A stretch of DNA of 8,418 bases, taken from assembly GCA_017935825.1 (NCBI GenBank), contig JAGBGW010000191.1, positions 1-8,418 of the forward strand, in the 5' to 3' direction. Origin of the DNA: Clostridia bacterium. GTDB lineage: Bacteria > Bacillota > Clostridia > Christensenellales > Maliibacteriaceae. This document shows, piece after piece, positions 1 through 5,666 of the stretch (its first letter is position 1; each line of letters begins with the position of its first letter). Made by a program: the position numbers and the translations under genes. Under the pieces are notes generated by a model. The model did not search any database, was not told the DNA's origin, and worked only from the letters and a program-made list of their open reading frames with translations.

Positions 1-1071
1 AAACATTTCAAAGACGTCTTGATTATCCCTACGCTCTGGCGTAGCCGTCAAACCAAGCAAAAACTCTGGTTCAAAATATGCCATGATTTGCTTATAGGTT
101 TGCGCGGTTGCGTGGTGGCATTCATCGATGATAATGTAATCAAACTCGTCTTTTGCAAACAACTCCAATGATTTACACATGGTAATATTGGTAGCAAAAA
201 CAAAATCCGCATCCAATTCTTTGTGTTCACCGCTGAAAATACCATAGGTCACATCGTTACCAAATACATCTGCAAATGTTTCCAACGATTTTTTCAGAAT
301 AGAACCCTCATGCACAATATACAAGAGACGTTTCGGATCAAAGTTCAGTGCATCAAACGCTGCAAGGTATGTTTTACCACTACCTGCAGCTGCAACCACC
401 AATGCGCGGCTTGTGCCAACTGCACGATAGCGATTGAGTTCCTTTAATGCTTTTCGCTGCATAAAGTTGGGCTTATGTCTGCTGACAGAAAAATCATAAT
501 CCATATCCCAACGCTCAATGGCAAAATTGAGCTTGTTGGAGTACAAATTAATAATATCTGCATTAAGTAAGTGCGTTGCAGCCCATTTATCTTCAAATTC
601 CTGCATTGCCTGTTGATATACATTGGGTGTTTCTTCTCGAACCACCACATCCCATTCGATATTCTTCAGCAGTGCATATCGCGTAATGTTAGATGAACCA
701 ACGATAACCTCTACATAGTCGTCAAAGGCAAACAGATATCCCTTGGAATGATACCCTAATGTTGTATAGTGGCTATCATGGAAACACTCATAATCCAAGT
801 GGCATTCAAAATTATCATATTTATTTTGCAAAGCAAAAAAGCTTCTGATGGATTCAATATCCGTGAAGTTCTGATAGGTAGATGTAATAATTCTTCCCCT
901 TGCACCACGTGCAACAGCCGCTTCAATATCATGCATCAAAAGCACAAGTCCAGCTTTTTTGATAAAACTGACAGAAAAATCAAAGCGATTACAACGACGT
1001 AAATTCTCTTTGATTTTCTCTAAAAATGTCGTTTCCGTATAATTGGTCAAAAACTGGTTTGCCATATTCAT
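1..1071 (-). CDS. PLD-like nuclease / SF2 DEAD-DEAH helicase fusion, partial (3' end off left edge)
   Basis: The frame is open without a stop from an ATG at 1071 to the left edge: 357 residues, C-terminal remainder missing. Residues about 1-170 resemble the HKD/phospholipase D domain of COG3886-type proteins: H108-S-K110, then G125-S-S-N128, followed by a conserved-looking EW dipeptide. From about residue 205 an SF2 helicase core begins: a Q-motif-like region (FMQRKAL), Walker A GSGKT at 230-234, motif II DECHH at 316-320 and motif III TATP at 342-345. The aspartate of canonical HKD (HxKx4D) is absent at position 115; D117/D118 are close by. Known relatives often carry a further helicase lobe and a C-terminal DUF3427, which would lie outside the window. 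Inferred role: ATP-dependent DNA translocation or unwinding coupled to phosphodiester cleavage, possibly restriction-like or repair. AGGAG at 1076-1080 precedes the ATG by 4 nt; an in-frame ATG at 1065, 10 nt from that site, is equally possible. The gene is more AT-rich than the arg operon. Family confident, function not. Confidence 0.88.
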   Translation of the reverse strand, partial: MNMANQFLTNYTETTFLEKIKENLRRCNRFDFSVSFIKKAGLVLLMHDIEAAVARGARGRIITSTYQNFTDIESIRSFFALQNKYDNFECHLDYECFHDSHYTTLGYHSKGYLFAFDDYVEVIVGSSNITRYALLKNIEWDVVVREETPNVYQQAMQEFEDKWAATHLLNADIINLYSNKLNFAIERWDMDYDFSVSRHKPNFMQRKALKELNRYRAVGTSRALVVAAAGSGKTYLAAFDALNFDPKRLLYIVHEGSILKKSLETFADVFGNDVTYGIFSGEHKELDADFVFATNITMCKSLELFAKDEFDYIIIDECHHATAQTYKQIMAYFEPEFLLGLTATPERRDNQDVFEMF

Positions 1072-1111
1072 GCCTCTCCTATCGATATCAAAATCGATTA
1101 CCTTTAGAGAA

Positions 1112-1140
1112 AACGTATCAAATTACATTTACAATGTCAA
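1112..1140 (-). promoter_or_regulatory. Sigma-A type promoter of the PLD-helicase gene
   Basis: On the minus strand a perfect -35 TTGACA (1140-1135) is followed after exactly 17 nt by TACGTT (1117-1112), which matches 4 of 6 bases of the TATAAT consensus. Transcription would start near 1105, giving a leader of about 35 nt. Between the -10 and the ribosome binding site lie two copies of ATCGAT (1081-1086 and 1093-1098), 6 nt apart, each self-complementary. They could be an operator, but nothing else supports that. Confidence 0.72.
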
Positions 1141-1154
1141 CCAAAATCTATTTC

Positions 1155-1173
1155 GGGACGGGAAACCCGTCCC
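1155..1173. repeat. Perfect 8-bp hairpin, GGGACGGG-AAA-CCCGTCCC
   Basis: GGGACGGG (1155-1162), loop AAA, CCCGTCCC (1166-1173). This is a perfect stem without a following T-run on either strand, so it is not a canonical intrinsic terminator. GC-rich dyads of this kind occur as dispersed intergenic repeats in Clostridia; that is general knowledge, and copy number cannot be judged from one window. It lies upstream of the helicase promoter and downstream of the DUF3267 gene, so it may cap the 3' end of that transcript. Confidence 0.6.
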
Positions 1174-1191
1174 CTACACAACAGCAGGCAA

Positions 1192-1294
1192 GCCTTCCCC
1201 TTGGGGGAAGGCGGCAACGCAAGCTGACGGATGAGCTGTTCACGCATTTCCACCTCATCACCTGCTTCGCAGGAGCTTCTCCTCAAGGAGAAGC
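1192..1294. repeat. Degenerate MITE-like palindromic intergenic element
   Basis: This roughly 100-bp stretch has nested dyads. A 9-bp hairpin GCCTTCCCC/GGGGAAGGC (1192-1200, 1204-1212) stands at one end and an 8-bp hairpin GCTTCTCC/GGAGAAGC (1275-1282, 1287-1294) at the other. Between them are an inner inverted pair GATGAG (1230-1235) and CTCATC (1254-1259), and a small hairpin CCTGC-TTC-GCAGG (1261-1273). The order CTTCCCC hairpin, CTGACGGATGAG, then CCTCATC and a second CTTCTCC hairpin recalls a repeat family seen many times per genome in gut Clostridia. The two halves are no longer exact complements, so this copy looks old. No coding sequence is present, and no target-site duplication is clear. 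Confidence 0.6.
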
Positions 1295-1305
1295 CTTTTT
1301 TATTT
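1275..1305 (+). terminator. Terminator-like hairpin with T-run, inside the repeat element
   Basis: GCTTCTCC-TCAA-GGAGAAGC followed by CTTTTTTATTT fits an intrinsic terminator reading on the plus strand. No plus-strand gene lies upstream in the window, so it probably came with the repeat element rather than serving an operon. On the minus strand, where the DUF3267 gene ends at 1311, the same stem lacks a downstream T-run and would at most stabilise the transcript end. Confidence 0.45.
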
Positions 1306-1310
1306 GGCGT

Positions 1311-1901
1311 TTATTGCTGCCGGCTGAACACGTTCATCCGAACACCGTCGTCTTTGACGAGGATATCGGCGGGGAGGCGGGCGAATTTCACTGTGACGTA
1401 CAGGTCACCTGCGGCGCCTGACAGATTGCAGATCTGGATGAAATACACCACCCAGAACCAGGGGGTGGGAACAAGCGGCGTGACGATGGCAAGGACGATT
1501 CCCCAAAGGATGACGGGCGCAAGGGCGATGATGATATAGCTTTTCTTATCATAATAATCGTCGCTGCCTGCAAATGCATAGGCGCCTGTGAAGCCATATT
1601 TGACGCGTTTCGTGCCGCAAAGCTTCATGGTGATGCCGTGGACAAGTTCATGCAGCACCATATAGACCACGATCAGCACCAAGAGCGATACAAACCGCAC
1701 AAAGTACGGTCCCAGGCCGTTTGACATATCAAACAGCGCGGATATGGGCACCAAAAACAGCATGGGGATGGTCAGCACTGCCATGATGGCAAGACCGATC
1801 AGATTGATGGTGAGGAAAAGCTTTTTTTCCTTTTGCAGATCAATGCTCAAAATACGCACATAACCTTGGGGTAACTGTTGTACGGCACGCATGATATCCA
1901 T
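1311..1901 (-). CDS. DUF3267 family membrane protein, putative zincin-type metalloprotease
   Basis: The protein has 196 residues from the ATG at 1901 (ATG GAT ATC ATG). Hydrophobic segments lie at about 29-53, 66-84, 121-144 and 146-160. The HELVH motif (H84, E85, H88) sits at the end of the second segment, as in the HExxH zinc site of the DUF3267 group, which is distantly related to site-2 protease-like zincins. Downstream are a GxxGAYAFAG stretch, an ALAP motif within the third helix, and a late N-L-S-G-A-A-G-D-L motif where these families place another metal ligand; all fit DUF3267. Substrate unknown; peptidase activity is inferred from HExxH only. AGGAAGGAA (1910-1902) directly precedes this ATG and directly follows the TAA of the upstream gene (1914-1912), so translation is likely coupled. 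A longer frame from 1934 would overlap that gene and lacks its own ribosome binding site. The next in-frame ATG, at 1892, cannot be excluded. Confidence 0.85.
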   Translation of the reverse strand: MDIMRAVQQLPQGYVRILSIDLQKEKKLFLTINLIGLAIMAVLTIPMLFLVPISALFDMSNGLGPYFVRFVSLLVLIVVYMVLHELVHGITMKLCGTKRVKYGFTGAYAFAGSDDYYDKKSYIIIALAPVILWGIVLAIVTPLVPTPWFWVVYFIQICNLSGAAGDLYVTVKFARLPADILVKDDGVRMNVFSRQQ

Positions 1902-1911
1902 TTCCTTCCTA

Positions 1912-2400
1912 TTAAAATTGCACCACCTGCACACAGCTTGCGTGCGCGCGCAGGATGGCGATCAGATCCGTGGTTTTCAGCCAGATGCTGGCGGTATTGT
2001 CGTTGGGATGCACGCCGATGAGTCCCTCGTCCGACAGGAAGTCTGCATCGAGGAACAGCTGCACGCGATGGGATGCATCGTTGAGCAGACCAAGGGGCGT
2101 GACGGCGCCGGGGGTCAGCTGCAAAAGTTCTTCCAAATCCTGTGAAGAAGCAAAGGTCAGCGGACGGGTGTTATGGGCTTTGCGAAAGCTTTTCAAATTC
2201 ACGCGCTTATCGCCGCAGACGGTGAGCATGTAATAATTGCGCTTTTTATCATCGCGGACAAAAAGGTTCTTCGCCTCCGCATTCGGATGGGGCAGCGTAA
2301 GCTGCGCCACCTGCTGCATGTTGTACACCGCCGCATGCTCCATGGCTTCGTACCAAATGTTATTCTCGTTCAAATACGCATAAATCTGTTGTTTATCCAT
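1912..2400 (-). CDS. Ala-tRNA(Pro) deacylase, PrdX/ProXp-ala type (YbaK superfamily)
   Basis: A 162-residue free-standing editing protein that should hydrolyse Ala-tRNA(Pro) mischarged by prolyl-tRNA synthetase, in the cytoplasm. Family marks visible: AEAKNLFVRD around residue 41-50 with K44 at the place of the catalytic lysine of ProXp-ala, YYMLTV at 56-61, TPLGLLND at 101-108, and GVHPNDNTAS at 129-138. The length is normal for the stand-alone form. The ATG at 2400 is set by AAAGGAGA (2415-2408), 8 nt upstream. The gene is followed after 10 nt by the DUF3267 gene and diverges from argC. Nothing links it to arginine synthesis, so the shared intergenic region probably only reflects position. 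Annotations as prolyl-tRNA synthetase-associated domain protein or PrdX mean the same family. Confidence 0.9.
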   Translation of the reverse strand: MDKQQIYAYLNENNIWYEAMEHAAVYNMQQVAQLTLPHPNAEAKNLFVRDDKKRNYYMLTVCGDKRVNLKSFRKAHNTRPLTFASSQDLEELLQLTPGAVTPLGLLNDASHRVQLFLDADFLSDEGLIGVHPNDNTASIWLKTTDLIAILRAHASCVQVVQF

Positions 2401-2420
2401 GGTGGAATCTCCTTTGACCT

Positions 2421-2429
2421 ATTATACCA
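2421..2429 (-). promoter_or_regulatory. Extended -10 promoter of the tRNA-editing/DUF3267 pair
   Basis: The minus strand reads TGGTATAAT (2429-2421): a perfect TATAAT with the TGn extension. The best -35 at 17-nt spacing is ATTTCA (2449-2444), only 3 of 6, which fits an extended -10 promoter that needs little -35 contact. Transcription would start at about 2415-2420, so the leader would be very short and begin almost at the ribosome binding site. Confidence 0.65.
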
Positions 2430-2501
2430 TAACCTTTCGGCAGTGAAATGCGCATATTTTTGCATTATTTTCTGATATTGTGTATACATTTAAAAATATT
2501 A

Positions 2502-2530
2502 TTGACAATCCTGCATATTATGCGTATAAT
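2502..2530 (+). promoter_or_regulatory. Consensus sigma-A promoter of the arg operon
   Basis: TTGACA (2502-2507), a 17-nt spacer and TATAAT (2525-2530) match the housekeeping consensus perfectly. The predicted start is near 2537, leaving a leader of about 78 nt before argC, too short for a T-box riboswitch. A promoter this strong on a biosynthetic operon suggests that control is by repression. The spacer contains the dyad GCATA-T-TATGC (2513-2523). Confidence 0.85.
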
Positions 2531-2544
2531 TCCAAACATAGACG

Positions 2545-2577
2545 GAATATTATTCTAAAGAACAGGATAAATATTCA
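2545..2577 (+). promoter_or_regulatory. Candidate ArgR/AhrC operator pair in the argC leader
   Basis: Just downstream of the -10 are GAATA-T-TATTC (2545-2555, a perfect dyad) and a second, asymmetric site AGGATAAATATTCA (2564-2577). The second resembles the ARG box TGAAT-N4-ATTCA, with a perfect right half and a 3-of-5 left half. Centre-to-centre distance is about 20.5 bp, close to the 21-bp spacing of paired ARG boxes. Against it: the first dyad has a 3-nt instead of 4-nt core between its GAAT and ATTC halves. No argR gene is in the window. Confidence 0.4.
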
Positions 2578-2614
2578 CCGTCGCATAGCAATTCCGCAAA
2601 GGAGTGACAGCAGC

Positions 2615-3532
2615 ATGACACAGGTATTCATCGACGGCAGTGCAGGGACCACGGGGCTTCGCATTTGGGAGCGTCTGGAAAAGCGATCCGATCTTGAACT
2701 GATCCGCCTGCCTGAGGAAAGCCGAAAGGATGCTGCGGTTCGATGCGAGGCGATCAATGCGGCGGACATCGCATTCCTTTGCCTGCCCGATGCGGCGGCA
2801 AAAGAGGCGGCGGCGATGGTGAAAAACCCCAAGGTGAAGATCATCGACACCTCCACCACCCACAGGACCAACGACGATTGGGCATACGGCTTCAGCGAGC
2901 TTTCCGATGCGCATCGGGAAAAAATCGCAAACGCCTCCCGCATCGCAAACCCCGGCTGTCACGCAAGCGGCTTTATCGCATCGGTATATCCGCTGGTACA
3001 AAACGGCATCATCCAAAAAAGCGACATCGTCACTGCCTATTCTCTTACGGGCTACTCCGGCGGCGGCAAAAGCCTGATCGCAGAATACGAAGATGAGAAT
3101 CGCGACGTGCGCCACGAAAGTCACCGCATCTACGGCACGAACCTGATGCATAAGCACCTGCCCGAGATGCAGAAGATCTGCGGTTTGGAACAGGCGCCGC
3201 TGTTCTCCCCCATTCTCGGCGACTTCTACGCAGGCATGGCGACGACGATCCTGCTGCAGGCCGACTGCCATGCGGTACATGATATCCTCTCTGCCCACTA
3301 CGAAGGGCAAAAGCTGATTTCCGTATCACCCCTTGGCGGCGACGAGAGCGTGATCTACGCTTCCACCTACGCAGGACTTGACACCATGCGCATCGTAGTC
3401 AGCGGTCACGAAATGCAGACCATGGTGACGGCGGTTTTTGACAACCTGGGCAAGGGCGCAAGCGGCGCGGCAATTCAAAACATGAACATTATCCTGGGCG
3501 TGGACGAGACCACGGGACTGAATTTGAAATAA
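2615..3532 (+). CDS. argC: N-acetyl-gamma-glutamyl-phosphate reductase, type 2 (short form)
   Basis: This enzyme reduces N-acetylglutamyl phosphate to the semialdehyde with NADPH, the third step of ornithine synthesis. The protein has 305 residues, fitting the short type 2 class (about 310) rather than the roughly 345-residue type 1. The N-terminus DGSAGTTGLRI (7-17) is the type 2 nucleotide-binding loop. The catalytic cysteine is C115 in NPGCHASGF, a glycine-rich GYSGGGK follows at 147-153, and the HKHLPEM motif (179-185) holds the expected general-base histidine, H181. The ATG at 2615 has AAAGGAG at 2598-2604, 10 nt away. The frame stays open upstream to an ATG at 2480, but that stretch contains the promoter and is not coding. 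It is the first gene of the operon; argJ begins 15 nt after the stop. Confidence 0.95.
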   Translation: MTQVFIDGSAGTTGLRIWERLEKRSDLELIRLPEESRKDAAVRCEAINAADIAFLCLPDAAAKEAAAMVKNPKVKIIDTSTTHRTNDDWAYGFSELSDAHREKIANASRIANPGCHASGFIASVYPLVQNGIIQKSDIVTAYSLTGYSGGGKSLIAEYEDENRDVRHESHRIYGTNLMHKHLPEMQKICGLEQAPLFSPILGDFYAGMATTILLQADCHAVHDILSAHYEGQKLISVSPLGGDESVIYASTYAGLDTMRIVVSGHEMQTMVTAVFDNLGKGASGAAIQNMNIILGVDETTGLNLK

Positions 3533-3547
3533 AAGGAGATTTGAAAT

Positions 3548-4762
3548 ATGAAAATGATCGATGGCGGCATCTGCGCTGCAAAGGGTTTTAAGGCAAACGG
3601 CATCCACTGCGGTATCAGAAAGAACCACTCCAAGAAGGACCTTGCGCTGATCATCAGCGACGTACCTGCAGCAGCGGCGGCAGTCTACACCGTCAATCTG
3701 GTCAAGGGCGCTCCCATTGCCGTGACCAAGAAGAACATTGCCAACGGCTACGCACAGGCTGTGATCTGCAACAGCGGCAACGCCAACACCTGCAACGCCA
3801 ACGGCATCGAGATCGCCGAGGCCATGTGCGATCTGGTGGAACAGCATACGGGCATTTCTTCCTCCGATGTGGTAGTTGCATCCACCGGTGTCATCGGTCA
3901 GCCGCTTGACATCACCCCCATCGCAAACGGCATGGATGCGCTGTGTGAGGGTCTTTCCTACACCGGCAGCATGAATGCTTCCAACGCGATCATGACCACC
4001 GACACTTACGCCAAGCAGATCGCTTTGGAATTTGAGCTGGACGGCAAAGTCTGCCACATGGGCGGCATCGCCAAGGGCAGCGGCATGATCCACCCCAACA
4101 TGGCGACGATGCTGGTATTCATCACCACCGATGCAGCCATTTCCCCCAAGATGCTGCAAAAGGCACTGTCCAGCGATATTGCCACCACGTTCAACATGCT
4201 CTCCGTGGACGGCGACACCTCCACCAACGACATGGTCACCGTGCTTGCCAACGGCATGGCGGGCAACACTATGATCGAAGAGGACGGCGAAGATTTCGAC
4301 ACCTTCATGAAGGTGCTCAACACCATCAACGTCAATCTGTGCAAGATGATCGCAGGCGACGGCGAAGGCGCAACCAAGATGATCGAGTGCATCACCAGCG
4401 GCGCTGACACCCTCGAGGCAGCCAAGATCGCCGCAAAGTCCGTGGTTTGCTCCTCGCTTCTCAAAGCCGCCATGTTTGGCGCCGATGCCAACTGGGGCAG
4501 AATCCTTTGCGCCATCGGTTACTCCGGTGCGGACGTGGATGTAAACAAGATCTCCGTCACCTTCTGCTCGCCCCAGGGACAGATCACGGTCTGCGAAAAC
4601 GGCGCAGGTGTGGCATTCTCCGAAGAACGCGCCAAGACCATTCTTTTAGAGAAGAACATCGAAATTCTCGTATCCCTTGGCGACGGCGCTTACGGTGCCA
4701 CCGCATGGGGCTGCGACCTGACCTACGATTACGTCAAGATCAACGGCGACTATCGCACCTGA
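3548..4762 (+). CDS. argJ: Bifunctional ornithine acetyltransferase / glutamate N-acetyltransferase
   Basis: This enzyme moves the acetyl group from N-acetylornithine to glutamate, releasing ornithine and closing the acetyl cycle; bifunctional members also use acetyl-CoA. At 404 residues the length is normal. The self-cleavage motif is intact: KGSGMI (176-181) then HPNMATM, with cleavage expected between A186 and T187, so T187 becomes the N-terminal nucleophile of the beta chain. STGVIG (112-117) supplies the usual oxyanion-hole residues, and GADANWGRI (311-319) is typical of the beta chain. The C-terminus ends in a short DYRT. Whether it also has acetylglutamate synthase activity cannot be read from sequence; no argA is present here. 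The ATG at 3548 follows AAAAGGAG (3531-3538), which overlaps the argC stop, suggesting coupled translation. Confidence 0.96.
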   Translation: MKMIDGGICAAKGFKANGIHCGIRKNHSKKDLALIISDVPAAAAAVYTVNLVKGAPIAVTKKNIANGYAQAVICNSGNANTCNANGIEIAEAMCDLVEQHTGISSSDVVVASTGVIGQPLDITPIANGMDALCEGLSYTGSMNASNAIMTTDTYAKQIALEFELDGKVCHMGGIAKGSGMIHPNMATMLVFITTDAAISPKMLQKALSSDIATTFNMLSVDGDTSTNDMVTVLANGMAGNTMIEEDGEDFDTFMKVLNTINVNLCKMIAGDGEGATKMIECITSGADTLEAAKIAAKSVVCSSLLKAAMFGADANWGRILCAIGYSGADVDVNKISVTFCSPQGQITVCENGAGVAFSEERAKTILLEKNIEILVSLGDGAYGATAWGCDLTYDYVKINGDYRT

Positions 4763-4789
4763 TGGCGTACCTGACAGGAGGACGAAACG

Positions 4790-5656
4790 ATGATGGATAT
4801 GGAATTTACCAACGCACAGCGTGCGGAAGTGCTCACCGCAGCGCTTCCTTATATTAAGAAGTACAGCGGCAAATGCGTGGTGGTCAAGTACGGCGGCAAC
4901 GCCATGACCGACCCCAAACTGAAAGAACAGGTCATGGAGGATATCGTCCTTCTTTGGCTGATCGGTGTGAAAGTGGTGCTGGTGCACGGCGGCGGTCCCG
5001 AGATCAACGAGCTGATGCACAAAGTGGGCAAGCAGGCACAGTTTGTGAACGGTCTGCGTGTCACCGACAAGGAGACCGTGGACATCGTACAGATGGTACT
5101 GGCAGGCAAGGTCAACAAGGATCTTGTAAATCTTCTGCAGACCAAGGGCGGTCATGCGGTGGGTCTTTCGGGCATCGACGGCGGAATTCTGGAAGCGGAG
5201 ATGAAGGACGAGGCATTGGGCTTCGTGGGCAACGTGACCCGCGTGCGCACCCAGCCGATCCTGGATCTGTTGGCGCACAATTACATCCCTGTGCTTTCCA
5301 CCGTGGCAAGCGACCAGCAGGGCAATGTTTACAACATCAACGGCGACACGGCGGCGGCTTACATCGCAGGTGCGCTGCATGCCGAGCGCATGATTATGAT
5401 GACCGACATCGCAGGCGTGATGATTGATAAGGACGATCCCGAATCCCTGATCCCCCAGATCACCATCAGCCACGCAGAGGAATTGAAACAAAGCGGTGTC
5501 ATTTCCGGCGGCATGATCCCCAAGGTGGACTGCTGCATCGAGGCTTTGAACGCAGGCGTGGACAATGTGGTCATCATGGACGGCCGCATCCCCCACTCGA
5601 TTTTGATGGAACTGCTCACCGACGAGGGCGCAGGCACCATGGTTACCAAAGGTTGA
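4790..5656 (+). CDS. argB: Acetylglutamate kinase
   Basis: This enzyme phosphorylates N-acetylglutamate with ATP, the second step of the pathway and its usual control point. The protein has 288 residues of the amino-acid kinase fold: VVKYGGNAM (31-39) with K33 for phosphate binding, HGGGPEI (66-72), substrate-contacting R90, NINGDTAAA (182-190), a TDIAGVM loop (205-211) and SGGMIPK with K245. About 27 residues precede the first strand, including a helix (VLTAALPYIKKY). In known arginine-inhibited hexameric kinases an extra N-terminal helix builds the hexamer, and the C-terminal EGAGTMV (279-285) resembles their arginine-site region. Feedback inhibition by arginine is therefore likely, as expected when ArgJ recycles acetyl groups, but remains inference. 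AGGAGG (4776-4781) lies 8 nt before the ATG at 4790; a second ATG follows at once. The gap to argJ is 27 nt. Confidence 0.96.
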   Translation: MMDMEFTNAQRAEVLTAALPYIKKYSGKCVVVKYGGNAMTDPKLKEQVMEDIVLLWLIGVKVVLVHGGGPEINELMHKVGKQAQFVNGLRVTDKETVDIVQMVLAGKVNKDLVNLLQTKGGHAVGLSGIDGGILEAEMKDEALGFVGNVTRVRTQPILDLLAHNYIPVLSTVASDQQGNVYNINGDTAAAYIAGALHAERMIMMTDIAGVMIDKDDPESLIPQITISHAEELKQSGVISGGMIPKVDCCIEALNAGVDNVVIMDGRIPHSILMELLTDEGAGTMVTKG

Positions 5657-5666
5657 GGTATTGAAT

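Noticed and set aside
1026..1539. Plus-strand open frames across the intergenic repeat and the end of the DUF3267 gene
   Set aside because: They cross hairpin repeats and run antisense to a well-supported gene; the products have no recognisable domain.
1902..1934. Longer DUF3267 protein starting at 1934
   Set aside because: It overlaps the end of the upstream gene, while a strong ribosome binding site precedes the ATG at 1901.
2480..2614. N-terminal extension of argC from the ATG at 2480
   Set aside because: The stretch contains the consensus promoter and has no ribosome binding site; the encoded residues do not look like ArgC, whose conserved start is at 2615.
2537..2614. T-box or other riboswitch in the argC leader
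   Set aside because: The leader is only about 78 nt, without a T-box sequence or an antiterminator/terminator pair.
2555..4159. Long antisense open frames under argC and argJ (251 and 277 residues)
   Set aside because: They are low-complexity His/Val/Ala or Arg-rich shadows of GC-rich coding DNA, with no family motifs.
5661..5666. TTG start for argD
   Set aside because: It lies 2 nt from the ribosome binding site; the ATG at 5667 has proper spacing.
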